A stretch of 64,000 nt of DNA from Phycisphaerae bacterium (GCA_002706885.1 PAKY01000001.1:1-64000), one strand, 5' to 3'; positions 8,244-16,907 are shown, counted from the first letter of the stretch. Numbers and translations are program-made. Notes: generated by a model from the letters alone, not told the origin.

Positions 8244-9201
8244 GCGTCACCACCTTCGTCTGCTTGTCGATCCGTCGCATCAGGCCGGCCAGCGTGCGCC
8301 CCGGCGCGAGCTCGAACGGATCGCCCTCCACGTTGTTCAGAAGCCATTGACAGTTCGCGGCCCACCGCACGGGGCTCGTGAGCTGCTCGACGAGTCGTTG
8401 ACGGATCGTCACCTCGTCGCGCAGGTGCGGCTCGCCGCTCGCGTTGCTCATCACGGGGCAGCGTGGCTCGGCGATCTCGACCTCGGCGAGGGCCTTGCCG
8501 AGCTCGTCCGCGGCGGGGGCCATCAAGGGCGAGTGAAACGCGCCCGCGACCGACAGGCGGGTCGCCTTGAGACCGACCTCGCCCGCGACGGTCTCGGCGG
8601 TGTCGCACGCGGCGGACGAGCCGCTGATGACCACCTGGCCCGGGGCGTTGAAGTTCGCGGGAACGAGCACGAGCCCGTCTCCCTCGGTCCGCTCGAGCGC
8701 CTGGTCGCAGACTTCCTGGGCGGAAGCTTCGTCGGCGCCGATCAGCGCAACCATTGACGACGGCGTCGCTTCCGCCGCGGCCTGCATGGCCCGCCCACGG
8801 AGGGCGACGAGGCGGAGACCGTCCTCGAAGCTGAGCGAGCCCGCAATGTGAAGGGCGGTGTATTCGCCGAGGCTGAGGCCCGCGGTCGCGGCGAGGGGGG
8901 CGGTTTCCGGCTCGTGGCCCGCGATGGCACAGACGCCGTGCCAACTCGCGATGCTTGTCACGTAGATGGCGGGCTGGCTCACGTCGGTACGGTTGAGCTT
9001 CTCGACGGGGCCTTCGAAGCAGACCTTGCTGAGAGGGGCGCCCGCGATCTCACGAAACTCGTCGCCGAGGATCTCGTCGGCGCGGGCGAAGATTGCCTTG
9101 GCCTCGGTGGAGGCGTCGAACCAGCCCTTGCCCATCCCGACGGACTGGGCCCCCTGTCCGGGGCAGAGCACGATCATCGGCGAAGCGTTTCCGTTCGTCA
9201 T
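8227..9201 (-). CDS. fabD: Malonyl-CoA:ACP transacylase
   Basis: Transfers malonyl from CoA to acyl carrier protein, supplying chain extension in fatty-acid synthesis. At 324 residues it has standard length. The motifs are GQGAQ (residues 15-19), the nucleophile Ser110 in GLSLGEY and the catalytic His223 in AGAFHSPLM. The open frame extends further upstream, but the upstream codons do not resemble FabD. The ATG at 9201 has no Shine-Dalgarno sequence; a TACCAT hexamer lies 6 bases before it, which suggests a leaderless transcript. The gene follows the cobalamin-riboswitch operon on the same strand after a gap of 50 bases without an obvious terminator, so some read-through is possible. Confidence 0.94.
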   Translation of the reverse strand: MTNGNASPMIVLCPGQGAQSVGMGKGWFDASTEAKAIFARADEILGDEFREIAGAPLSKVCFEGPVEKLNRTDVSQPAIYVTSIASWHGVCAIAGHEPETAPLAATAGLSLGEYTALHIAGSLSFEDGLRLVALRGRAMQAAAEATPSSMVALIGADEASAQEVCDQALERTEGDGLVLVPANFNAPGQVVISGSSAACDTAETVAGEVGLKATRLSVAGAFHSPLMAPAADELGKALAEVEIAEPRCPVMSNASGEPHLRDEVTIRQRLVEQLTSPVRWAANCQWLLNNVEGDPFELAPGRTLAGLMRRIDKQTKVVTHDTPA

Positions 9202-9207
9202 TGAGGC

Positions 9208-9213
9208 ATGGTA
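9208..9213 (-). promoter_or_regulatory. -10 element (TACCAT) of a probable leaderless fabD promoter
   Basis: TACCAT ends six bases before the fabD ATG, which would place the transcription start at or next to the start codon. No convincing -35 box is visible. Confidence 0.4.
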
Positions 9214-9251
9214 CTCGCCCGGGTTGGCTGTGGATCGCGGATTGGTGGACA

Positions 9252-10070
9252 TCAACGCCAACCGTCGGCGATCTCGACGTAGTACGGCCCTGCGTGCGTC
9301 CCGATGGAGCCGACGCCAAATTCCGGCGCGACAACCCACCCGTTCTCGGCGCCACGCGCCGCCGCTGAACCATCGACCGCTACCGCGACCGTGGCTTCAC
9401 CGCCGTGGCGGAAGCTCGTCGTGGGCGCATCGTTCCGAGACCACGACCCGCTCCAGGGGTCGAAGAGCTCGGGCGGATCGAGGAGAGCGGTCGAGCGGCC
9501 CGACGCGCCGACAGGAAGGAGCGTGTCGGCGAATGCGAGGAGCGTGCTGGGGCGAAGAACGTCCGATAGCCGTCGCCAAGGGCGATCGCCGATGGGCCCC
9601 CACTGGCCGCCCCAGCCGGGCGTCTTGGGTGGGCAGAGGCCGTAGCCGTTGTAGCCGTAGGTCGTGGTCAGCTCGCTGGTCGCGGTCTGCGGGGTGTAGG
9701 ACCCCCAAGGCTGCGACGGACACTCGTAGATCGAGTTCTCGCCGAGCGCGGCGTCGAGGTAGGGCGTGATGAAGCCGCGAGAGCGGTCGACATGCCCCGA
9801 GAATCGCCCGTCGGAACCGAACCAGTAGACCAAATCCTCGCCCGGCTCGATGTCGGGGGACTCGAAGTAGGCGAGCGGCATGGCGCGGTCGTCGAAGTCG
9901 TTGGCGTACATGGTCCACGCGAGGCCCATCTGGCGCACACCTGACATGCACGCGATCGTGCGCGCCGAATCGCGGGCGGCGCCGAGGGCGGCGAGCAGGA
10001 CACCGAGAAGGAGGGCGATGATCGCGATGACCACGAGGAGTTCGATCAGGGAGAACGCGCGTCGGGTCAT
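9252..10070 (-). CDS. Pseudopilin-like protein at the end of the cobalamin-riboswitch operon
   Basis: A 272-residue prepilin-type protein. The N-terminus [20 protein letters not shown] is a class III leader with Glu at +5, followed by a hydrophobic helix and a globular domain. Near the end is RHGG...VAVDGS, with ten residues between His and Asp-Gly. That resembles the His-x9-Asp-Gly motif of planctomycete prepilin-like proteins. The ATG at 10070 overlaps the stop of the beta-propeller gene (ATGA, 10067-10070), so it is the third gene of a tightly coupled operon. It differs in sequence from the pair at 4.5-6.3 kb. It could display or export the operon's other products; this is inferred from context only. 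Confidence 0.87.
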   Translation of the reverse strand: MTRRAFSLIELLVVIAIIALLLGVLLAALGAARDSARTIACMSGVRQMGLAWTMYANDFDDRAMPLAYFESPDIEPGEDLVYWFGSDGRFSGHVDRSRGFITPYLDAALGENSIYECPSQPWGSYTPQTATSELTTTYGYNGYGLCPPKTPGWGGQWGPIGDRPWRRLSDVLRPSTLLAFADTLLPVGASGRSTALLDPPELFDPWSGSWSRNDAPTTSFRHGGEATVAVAVDGSAAARGAENGWVVAPEFGVGSIGTHAGPYYVEIADGWR

Positions 10071-11584
10071 CGCTGGCCCCCCTCCTCGCAGGGGGTGGCG
10101 TTCGAGGCCTCGGCGATGAGGTCGGTGGCGATCTCGCCCGCGACCGCGCTGTCGAGAGCGAGTTCTCCAAGGCGATCGATCACGAAGAACACGCCTTCGC
10201 AGGCGGATGGGCCGTCCGTGCGTCCGTACGCGAAGAGGCCGTTCGGGCCGATCGAGTAGATCGCTTCGGTCCCCATCGCGGGCGAGGCGCCGGCGCCCGG
10301 GGCACGGGAGACCACGGTCGGCGTCGAACCGGACAGGTCGATCGCGACCAACTCCGTGTAGCCCGGGAAGAGACCGCCCGACGCAAGGACACCCGCGTAG
10401 GCCGTTGTCACGCCCTCGGCGGTCACGACGAGGGGTTGGTTCGTCCAGCCGCCGACCGTTTCGCCCGCGTCGACGGAGTCGTAGACGAGCGACGCTTCGG
10501 ATCCGTTGTCCTCGAAGACCTGAATCGACGGCGCGCTGCCGAAACCGAAGATGCCGCCGCTGAGCAGCACGCGGCCGTCGGGAAGGGCGACGGGGATCGA
10601 CGTCGTTCGGTTGCACGGCGTCGTCCAAACCACCTCGCCCGTGGCGAGAGCAAGCTTGACGAGTCTCGCGGAGTCACGGCCACCGTTGAAGTCGTAGGTC
10701 GCGGCGTACACAGCGCCGTCGCGGATGGTCACGCCTCCGAAGAACGCGTCGTCATCGGCGGCCGCGGTGTCCCAGAGCATCGGGTTTGCCGACCCATCCG
10801 CAGACGCGTCGAAGCAGACGACGCGACCCCCCCGACTCTGTAAGTTTCCCGAGGTCGACACAACGACGCGACCGTCGGCGTAGGCGGGCGTCGCCCCGCT
10901 CATCGCGTGGTTCAGTGGCGCCCGCCACACAAGCTCGCCCGGCTCGAACGGGTTCGCGAACTCGTCGAAGGGATCGATGTTGATCGCGTAGAGCGAGCCT
11001 CCGGCGCCACCCGCGTAGAAGCCCTCGTAGTCGGTGATGAAGAGCCTGTCCGCGCGTCCCAGGTCTCGGGTGATGGTGGGCGACGCGTTGACGACGTCCT
11101 TGTCGAGTTCGAATCGCCACCGCTCAGCGCCGGTCGCGACGTCGAACGCGATCACCTCGCCCCTTGCGCTGCCGGGCGCCCCAGCGGCGACGTAGACCGC
11201 CGCGGTCTCGCGATCGATGGCGGGGGATGACCATGAGTCGAGCGGCAGATTGGGGAGATCCGCGCGCCAGCATTCGAGACCGGCGCCAGCGTCGATCGCC
11301 CAAAGCCGAGCGGGAGCCGACGCGTTCTGCGAGCTGATGGCGAAGACACGCCAGCCATCGGCAACGGCCGAGGATTGCCCAACGAAGCGAACGTCCTCGG
11401 CAACGGTCGGATCACTCGCGGGGAATATCCATGCCGGCATGTCGAAATCGAACGCGGGCGCTTCGCGAATCGTCACCGTCGCCGTGTTCGATGGATCTCG
11501 CGCAAGAGAAAAGTGCTGGGCCGCCGCGACCGTGGGGAGGCACGCGGCGGCCAGCACTGTGATGGGGCCGAAACGGTCAGGCAC
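10067..11584 (-). CDS. Secreted PQQ-type beta-propeller protein (cobalamin-riboswitch operon)
   Basis: A 505-residue exported protein. The GTG at 11584 is preferred: it gives a signal peptide (PDRFGPITVLAAACLPTVAAAQ), has GGAAAG upstream and overlaps the preceding gene by only 8 bases; a longer ORF runs further upstream. The mature part has PQQ/WD-like blades, for example LWAIDAGAGLECWRADL, VIAFDVATGAERWRFEL, LYAINIDPF and KLALATGEVVWTTP, each a Trp-containing beta repeat. Enzymatic metal or PQQ residues are not evident, so it may bind a ligand rather than catalyse a reaction. Bacteroides BtuG, a B12-binding surface protein, is also a beta-propeller controlled by cobalamin. The riboswitch upstream makes a cobalamin-binding role attractive but unproven. 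Confidence 0.85.
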   Translation of the reverse strand: MPDRFGPITVLAAACLPTVAAAQHFSLARDPSNTATVTIREAPAFDFDMPAWIFPASDPTVAEDVRFVGQSSAVADGWRVFAISSQNASAPARLWAIDAGAGLECWRADLPNLPLDSWSSPAIDRETAAVYVAAGAPGSARGEVIAFDVATGAERWRFELDKDVVNASPTITRDLGRADRLFITDYEGFYAGGAGGSLYAINIDPFDEFANPFEPGELVWRAPLNHAMSGATPAYADGRVVVSTSGNLQSRGGRVVCFDASADGSANPMLWDTAAADDDAFFGGVTIRDGAVYAATYDFNGGRDSARLVKLALATGEVVWTTPCNRTTSIPVALPDGRVLLSGGIFGFGSAPSIQVFEDNGSEASLVYDSVDAGETVGGWTNQPLVVTAEGVTTAYAGVLASGGLFPGYTELVAIDLSGSTPTVVSRAPGAGASPAMGTEAIYSIGPNGLFAYGRTDGPSACEGVFFVIDRLGELALDSAVAGEIATDLIAEASNATPCEEGGQR

Positions 11585-12356
11585 GCCGGCGCTTTCCGGC
11601 GAGCAGACCACCGACCCCCACCAATACGAGCGTCCCCGGTACGGGGATCGCGCGGACATCGGCTAGCGCGTCGATCTCAGGGGTTACACCTGAGCCAAAT
11701 GGGTTTGAGATACGGACATACGAGACGCTGGAGAGCCCGATTGAGGCGATATCGATACCCAAACCCCCACCGGAGCCCGCATAGCCATTGACGATGTCGT
11801 CAAAAGATGCGCCCGATGCATCGAAGTTCGGGTCGACGGGGCGCGTGAAGTCGGTGGGCGTGCCATCGAGGTTGAAGGCGAGGGTCGGGAAGCCGCCGTC
11901 CGCTTCGGCGCCCGTCACCTGAAAGAAGTTGACGCCATCGGCGCTGAGCTCGATGACACCGCCTTCTGTCGAGAGCGGGCCGGCGATGCCGTTGGGGAAG
12001 TCGAGGTCGAAGTAGAACGCGTTGCCGAAGATGAGCAGGTCGATCCCGAAGGGGTTCAGGGCGTCATCGGTGACGGCTTCGTCGAACGCGAGCGTGAGCG
12101 AGCCGCCCTCGCCAATCGAGACCGTCTCACCCGCGCCGAAGGACGGGTTGAAGGGGGTGACCGGACCGCCGAACATGCTTTCCGGCGCCGTTACGCGGGT
12201 CGGGGACCCGAGGGCGGCGGTCGGATCGGTGAAGCCGCCCGCGGGATTAGAACCCCGAACGTAGTTCACGACCGTGTCGGCCCAGGGGTCGCCGACACCA
12301 CCGGAAGCCGCGACGACCGCGCACGCGAGGCCCACGAAACTCATCGATACCTTCAT
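11577..12356 (-). CDS. PEP-CTERM-like surface protein, first gene under the cobalamin riboswitch
   Basis: A 259-residue exported protein. Residues 1-20 form a signal peptide (MKVSMSFVGLACAVVAASGG). The body is beta-rich, with ALGSPTRVTAPES, VSIGEGGSLTLAFDEAV and DLLIFGNAFYFD, a pattern I associate with small 'cell surface proteins' found beside TonB-dependent B12 transporters in other phyla (memory, not searched). The C-terminus IPVPGTLVLVGVGGLLAGKRRRA is a PEP-CTERM-like sorting tail: Val-Pro motif, hydrophobic segment, Arg cluster. It begins 205 bases after a cobalamin riboswitch and has GGAG six bases before the ATG. The next gene overlaps its end by 8 bases. Confidence 0.88.
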   Translation of the reverse strand: MKVSMSFVGLACAVVAASGGVGDPWADTVVNYVRGSNPAGGFTDPTAALGSPTRVTAPESMFGGPVTPFNPSFGAGETVSIGEGGSLTLAFDEAVTDDALNPFGIDLLIFGNAFYFDLDFPNGIAGPLSTEGGVIELSADGVNFFQVTGAEADGGFPTLAFNLDGTPTDFTRPVDPNFDASGASFDDIVNGYAGSGGGLGIDIASIGLSSVSYVRISNPFGSGVTPEIDALADVRAIPVPGTLVLVGVGGLLAGKRRRA

Positions 12357-12560
12357 CTCAGACTCCGAACGGCTCTCTCGCCGTCATAGCCCGGGCGGCT
12401 CCTCCGGCCACGCGGGCTTGTTGTTCGCCGCGGTTCGCGCGCGACGACCCTCGGGGGTTCAACTCGACCTTCGCGGGGCGTGAATCGGAGGAAGCGGCGT
12501 GCGGAGGGGCGCACGACACCGCCGCCGAGCCCCTTACGCGAGGGCCGACAACAGCGTCGA

Positions 12561-12757
12561 TGGCAGGTCTTCCGGCTTCGGGCTCGGCGAGACAAGCCTT
12601 CCCGACGGGGCCCCTCGTGAACCGGGGCATGCGTCAGTGGCCGGGTCGGGCTTTGGCGGATGTTCGCCTCGGCCGTCCCCCATGGGTCTCGCGTCATCGC
12701 CCTACACGGCGGCGCGTCCGCGGTGGCTTCTCACCACACTTCCCTCTTGACCCGCCG
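12561..12757 (-). ncRNA. Cobalamin (adenosylcobalamin-class) riboswitch
   Basis: Read on the minus strand, the element has the full set of B12-aptamer landmarks in order: GGGAAGTGTGGTGAGAAGCC (from about 12744), GCCGCCGTGTAGGGCGA (the CGCAACTGT-like region), GCCACTG, GGGAAGGC, and the B12-box end GAAGCCGGAAGACCTGCC (ending 12562). The closing stem pairs 12749-12756 with 12562-12569, with one G-U pair. It is transcribed toward the PEP-CTERM/beta-propeller/pseudopilin operon and should repress it when cobalamin is plentiful, as in known cobalamin riboswitches. Confidence 0.93.
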
Positions 12758-12790
12758 GGCTGGAGCCGCGACGGGACCATCAACGGGTGG

Positions 12791-12820
12791 AGCGTACCCG
12801 AGCGAATCGACCTTGGTCAA
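12791..12820 (-). promoter_or_regulatory. Sigma70-type promoter of the cobalamin-riboswitch operon
   Basis: On the minus strand TTGACC (12820-12815) is followed after 18 bases by TACGCT (12796-12791). A start near 12784 would lie about 30 bases before the aptamer. The same -10 sequence, TACGCT, occurs before the SAM riboswitch at 30 kb. Confidence 0.6.
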
Positions 12821-12992
12821 TCAAACGATGACGGAATGAGGCGATCGGAGTGGCGAGGCGGCAATTTTCGCGCACCTTGGATCGGGGGTCTGGACAGCCC
12901 GACCGCGAGCCGCTATCTTCTGCAACTGAGACTCAGTCGCAGTGTGGCGATCGAGTCGGGTATGCAACAACTCATCAAGACCGGAGAGAGTC

Positions 12993-13649
12993 ATGATCAC
13001 CATGCGCACCACCGTCGCCCTCGCCGCCATCGCGGGCGGAGCCACCATCGCGATCGCTCAGCCCGTGAGCCCGTTCACCGAGGACTTTGAGAGCGGCCTT
13101 TCGGGCTGGACGGCGAACAACGGCACGCAGACGCTCGCGACGCAGGGCATGAACAGCTTCGCCCAGGCGACGAGCACACTCGACTCGACGGGGTTCGGAG
13201 CGGTGAACCTGCTCTCGGGCAACGCGATGAACGGCGCCTCGGGCGGCGCGTTCATCGGTGACTACACCGCGAGCAACATCGTCCGTGTGACAGCGGACGT
13301 TCGTCACGGCGCCGCGGGCCCGCTGACGTTCGCGCTTCGCCTCGCGACGGCGGGGAACTTCCCGGGCGCGGTGATCCTGGACTTCACGCCTGTGTTCGCG
13401 GGCAGCGACTTCACGACCATCAGCTTCGAGCTGAACGGCGCGGACATGGTGATCCCCGAGGGCCCGTTCAACCCGGCGACCGACATCTACCCGTTCATCG
13501 GCAACGTGCAGCTCCTCGTCGCGGGCGACGAGTCGCTCGACGGGACGCAGGTCACGGTCGATATCGACAACATCCGCGTGATCCCGGCGCCGGCTGGCGC
13601 TGGCGTGCTCGCGCTGGCGGGCCTCGTCGCGACGCGTCGTCGTCGCTGA
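12993..13649 (+). CDS. Secreted protein with PEP-CTERM-like tail
   Basis: A 218-residue exported protein. The ATG at 12993 follows GGAGAG by four bases, with a second ATG at 13002. Residues 1-26 are a signal peptide ending near AIAQP. The body begins FTEDFESGLSGW and reads as a single carbohydrate-binding/jelly-roll-like beta domain, with repeated aromatic-poor beta strands and a terminal VTVDIDNIRVIP. The tail IPAPAGAGVLALAGLVATRRRR matches the PEP-CTERM pattern for exosortase-type sorting; no exosortase gene is in the window. It is transcribed divergently from the cobalamin-riboswitch operon and ends at a strong terminator. Confidence 0.85.
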   Translation: MITMRTTVALAAIAGGATIAIAQPVSPFTEDFESGLSGWTANNGTQTLATQGMNSFAQATSTLDSTGFGAVNLLSGNAMNGASGGAFIGDYTASNIVRVTADVRHGAAGPLTFALRLATAGNFPGAVILDFTPVFAGSDFTTISFELNGADMVIPEGPFNPATDIYPFIGNVQLLVAGDESLDGTQVTVDIDNIRVIPAPAGAGVLALAGLVATRRRR

Positions 13650-13684
13650 GGCGCTCGCTTCGCATCAGGAAGATTCACAACGAG

Positions 13685-13709
13685 CCCCGGGCGCGAGCCC
13701 GGGGTTTTT
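13685..13709 (+). terminator. Rho-independent terminator of the PEP-CTERM gene
   Basis: A perfect 8-bp stem CCCCGGGC/GCCCGGGG (13685-13692 with 13697-13704) with a GCGA tetraloop is followed directly by TTTTT (13705-13709), 35 bases after the stop codon. Confidence 0.9.
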
Positions 13710-13730
13710 CGTGCGCCGACCAGGTCGCGC

Positions 13731-13759
13731 AAAGAAAAGGCCCCGCGCTTGGCGGGGCC
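13731..13759 (-). terminator. Rho-independent terminator of the FG-GAP repeat gene
   Basis: On the minus strand GGCCCCGC/GCGGGGCC (13759-13752 with 13746-13739) is followed by TTTTCTTT. It lies about 30 bases beyond the stop codon at 13791 and is back-to-back with the plus-strand terminator. Confidence 0.85.
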
Positions 13760-13790
13760 GATCGATCAACACGTCATCGCTCGAGGTCGA

Positions 13791-16205
13791 TCAGGGGCAG
13801 CCCTGTCCGAACGCGCCGAGGAAGCCGACGACGTCGGCGATGTCGAACATGCCGAACGGCGCTGCGATATCGGCGGCGGGGTTCATCGCGCCGAAGAACT
13901 GGAGGAAGGCGACGACATCGGCGATGTCGTGCTCGCCGCAGGGGGCGGCGAGGTCGGCGACCGAGCAGCCGGTGAAAACGGGGCCACGGTTGAGCAGCAC
14001 CGCCACGCCGCCCCCGACTCCCCCGACGAGGTCGGGCGCGCCGTCGCCGTTCATGTCAGCGAGATGCGGCGCGATCTGCGCGAAGTAGAGCGGGGATCCG
14101 AAAGCCCCTCCCCCGGCATTCAGCAGGACCGTGGTGTTCTCGGCGTCCCTGGCGCGGAAGACGAGATCCGGCGTCCCGTCGCCGTCTACGTCGCCGATGG
14201 ACATGCCGCGGGCACGGGAACCGACTTCGTAGGTCTGGGGCGGCGCAAACGACCCGTTCCCGGTGTTGAAGAGAACGTTTACTTGCTCCGAGTAGGGCAT
14301 GCCGCCGTTGCCATTGGCGACGGCGACGTCGAGATCGCCGTCAGCGTCGAGGTCTGCAAGCGCGAGTTCCGCGACGCGGTCGCCGGCGGGGAACGCCTGA
14401 GGCGTCGCGAGCGTGCCGTCGCCGTTGTTCGAGAACACCAAGATCTGGCCATCAAAGCTCTGCCCAACGAGCACGTCGAGGTCGCCGTCGCCATCGACGT
14501 CGCCCGAAGCCAGGCTTGCCGACCCGTCGGCGAGCGTGATGCGCTGCGGGGCGCCGAGGCTTCCGTCTGCGTTGCTTATGAAGAGAACAAGTGAATCGTC
14601 GTTGCGCGGGCGTCCGCTATCGAGGACGAGCACGTCGGCGCGCCCGTCGCCGTCGAGGTCGGCGAGAGATACGAGGGAGGGACGTTCCGGAACGGTGTAG
14701 ACGGCGTCGAGAACGAACGCGCCGGCGCCGGTGTTGAGGAGGATCGCGAGTTCGTCGTCCGGCACGGCGGTCACCGCGAGATCGAGGTCGCCGTCGCCAT
14801 CGATGTCGCCCGTGCTGACGCTGGCCGGATTGAGGAGAGCGGGGTAGAACTGCGGCGCGGCGAGTTGGCCAGCGCCGTTGTTGAACAGCACGCTCACCTG
14901 GTCGTCGGCGATCGCGGCCCCGACCACGTCGACGTGGCCATCGCCGTCGAAATCGCCGATGGCAACGGTGGTCCCGCTTCCGAGATCGACATAATTCTCA
15001 AGCGGTGGAGGAGCAAAGGCCATCGAGCCATCGTTGAACAAGGGACTCACGGTACTGCCGGCGTAGTTTGTGAAGGCGACGTCGAGGTCGCCGTCGAGAT
15101 CGAGATCTCCAACCGCGATGTCCCTGGGCTCGCTTCCGACGACCTCGACGGCGGCGGTCGGAAAGGCGCCGTGTCCATCGTTGAGCAGCGCTTCCCATTG
15201 ACCGCTTCCGTAGTCGAAATGAATGAAGCCGATGTCGACATCGCCATCATCGTCGAGGTCGCCGAGGCGGACGTCACTGGCGTGGGTGAACACCGTGGTC
15301 ACGCGGCGCTCGGGCTCGAAGAAGCCCGACCCGGTGTTCTCGAGGAGGCCGACGTACCCGGAGATCTCGAACTCTTCACCGATCACGCCGACCACGATGT
15401 CGAGGTCGCCATCGGCGTCGACGTCGCCGACCTCGAAGTCAGACGCGTACCGGTCGGTCGGCAGGAGCCGCTCGGTAGTGAAAAAGCCGTCGCCGTGGTT
15501 CAGGACGACGCTGATCCGCGGCTGCGAGCCACCCGAGGCCGTCACGGCGTCGAGGTCGCCGTCGCCATCGATGTCGCCGAGTTGCACGCCGGTACCGTTC
15601 GCGACGGTGTTGTACAACTGCGGAGGGGCGAAGGCGCCGCTTCCGTCGTTCGCGAGCACGCCGATTCGACCGGCGCTGGTGTCGACAAAGACGATGTCGA
15701 GATCGCCGTCGTTGTCGACGTCGCCCAGGTCCATGCCGTTCTGGTCCGCGCCGGCGCTGAACCGCTGCTGCGGCGCGAAGGTTCCGTCTCCGTTGTTCAG
15801 GAGTACGCCAACGTCGCTCTGGGCGCCGTTGTAAACAGCAAGGTCGATATCACCGTCCCCATCGAGATCTCCAGGGACCGCCTCGACCGGGGACGCCCCG
15901 GCGGGGAGACGAAGCTCCGTGCGGAAGTAGCCTTCGCCGTTGTTCAGCAGGACGCTGATGTCGTCGCTGTCGATATTGCAGGTCGCGGCGTCGAGGTATC
16001 CATCGCCGTTGAAGTCGGCGAGAACCATCCGATAGGCGTTGTCGCCCACCGCGGCGCTCGTCGGTAGGGGGAACAACAGCTCGGGCTCGGGCGTGTCGGT
16101 GCACCCCTGACCAGTCGCGGCGGTTGACGCGCCGAGCATGGCGGCGAGGCCCGCGATGTGCGCGAGCGTCAGCGCGTGGTGGTGGCGTTCGATCGTCCGC
16201 GTCAT
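13791..16205 (-). CDS. Large secreted FG-GAP/VCBS-repeat protein with GC-type dockerin-like tail
   Basis: An 804-residue exported protein with a signal peptide around residues 10-34 (HHHALTLAHIAGLAAMLGASTAATGQ). Most of it consists of about 15 repeats of roughly 45 residues containing D-x-D-x-D-G-D-L-D calcium-binding-like loops (for example GDIDGDGDLDAVTA, ADLDADGDLDVAVA) separated by VLLNNGDGTF-type strands. This is the hallmark of FG-GAP/VCBS beta-propellers such as integrin-alpha-like domains. The C-terminus has two dockerin-like halves, starting CSVADLAAP and ending GAFGQGCP. It probably acts in adhesion or as a surface structural protein. The gene is monocistronic and ends at its own terminator. 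Confidence 0.92.
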   Translation of the reverse strand: MTRTIERHHHALTLAHIAGLAAMLGASTAATGQGCTDTPEPELLFPLPTSAAVGDNAYRMVLADFNGDGYLDAATCNIDSDDISVLLNNGEGYFRTELRLPAGASPVEAVPGDLDGDGDIDLAVYNGAQSDVGVLLNNGDGTFAPQQRFSAGADQNGMDLGDVDNDGDLDIVFVDTSAGRIGVLANDGSGAFAPPQLYNTVANGTGVQLGDIDGDGDLDAVTASGGSQPRISVVLNHGDGFFTTERLLPTDRYASDFEVGDVDADGDLDIVVGVIGEEFEISGYVGLLENTGSGFFEPERRVTTVFTHASDVRLGDLDDDGDVDIGFIHFDYGSGQWEALLNDGHGAFPTAAVEVVGSEPRDIAVGDLDLDGDLDVAFTNYAGSTVSPLFNDGSMAFAPPPLENYVDLGSGTTVAIGDFDGDGHVDVVGAAIADDQVSVLFNNGAGQLAAPQFYPALLNPASVSTGDIDGDGDLDLAVTAVPDDELAILLNTGAGAFVLDAVYTVPERPSLVSLADLDGDGRADVLVLDSGRPRNDDSLVLFISNADGSLGAPQRITLADGSASLASGDVDGDGDLDVLVGQSFDGQILVFSNNGDGTLATPQAFPAGDRVAELALADLDADGDLDVAVANGNGGMPYSEQVNVLFNTGNGSFAPPQTYEVGSRARGMSIGDVDGDGTPDLVFRARDAENTTVLLNAGGGAFGSPLYFAQIAPHLADMNGDGAPDLVGGVGGGVAVLLNRGPVFTGCSVADLAAPCGEHDIADVVAFLQFFGAMNPAADIAAPFGMFDIADVVGFLGAFGQGCP

Positions 16206-16369
16206 GAGAGATCCCTCCAGTCGCCGCGGCGTCGCGGCGTCGCGGCATCGTCCCGCCCACAGAGCTTCGTCGGAACTAGGCTACCTGATCGCGATCACGC
16301 GATCGAGGAGATCTGAACCACAACATTGAGGCTTCTGACGACGCAACGATGCAACTCGGCGACGCAAAG

Positions 16370-16882
16370 TTACGTTGGCGCGCCACATTCCGGACACCGG
16401 TCGGTTTCGCCGAGGCTCTCACGGTCGTTGTCGCCATCGAGACACCTGACGCTGACAACAGAGACCGCGTCGTCGAGGGACAGGCCGAAGTAGCCCGGTT
16501 GGAGGCCGAGGTCTCGCCATCGGACGCTGATCCTGCGGTGGAGCCAGTTCATCGACAGGAGCGACGTCGGGCCCAGCATGACGAGGAGCCAGAGCGCCCA
16601 CCGCGTTCGGCGATTGAGTTGAAGCAGCTTGCACGCCTGCTCGACGCTGTACATGGCGCCGAGCCACATCGGGAGCCACGCGAAGCCCGCGATCGACAGA
16701 GCGATCGCTGCGAGACGAGAGGTGGTCAGGGGGACGACGAGCCAGAGGGTGAGGTACGCGATGATCGCGAGTTGGAGGATCGCGAAGCGGCGGTGGACGC
16801 GGGCGAGGGCGATCGCTTCGGCGCGGTCGGCAGGAATGTGCCTGATCCGTTCCAGTGCCCGGTCCTCCGATCCATCCGACAA
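16370..16882 (-). CDS. Small membrane protein with C-terminal Cys-pair motif (start uncertain)
   Basis: A protein of about 170 residues with three to four hydrophobic segments (AILQLAIIAYLTLWLVVPL, LAAIALSIAGFAWLPMWLG, WALWLLVMLGPTSLL) and a C-terminal DRCPECGAPT that resembles half a zinc ribbon. The open frame extends further upstream, through the previous gene's terminator. I therefore place the start at the TTG at 16882; no good ribosome binding site supports it. The frame avoids stop codons and has hydrophobic periodicity, but I cannot name a family. It could be a DUF-type inner membrane protein. Confidence 0.55.
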   Translation of the reverse strand: MSDGSEDRALERIRHIPADRAEAIALARVHRRFAILQLAIIAYLTLWLVVPLTTSRLAAIALSIAGFAWLPMWLGAMYSVEQACKLLQLNRRTRWALWLLVMLGPTSLLSMNWLHRRISVRWRDLGLQPGYFGLSLDDAVSVVSVRCLDGDNDRESLGETDRCPECGAPT

Positions 16883-16907
16883 AGTACGGTCGTCACGATC
16901 AGCGAAC

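Larger units (their letters stand above)
12357..12992. other. Long intergenic region holding a riboswitch leader and divergent promoters
   Basis: This stretch of 636 bases carries no credible gene. It contains the cobalamin riboswitch (12561-12757, minus), its promoter (12791-12820, minus), about 200 bases of expression platform between the aptamer and the ATG at 12356, and on the other side the upstream region of the plus-strand gene at 12993. Short ORFs that cross it are explained by the structured RNA and high G+C. Confidence 0.8.

Noticed and set aside
12499-13090. Short ORFs over the cobalamin riboswitch
   Set aside because: They have no ribosome binding site and are explained by the structured leader.
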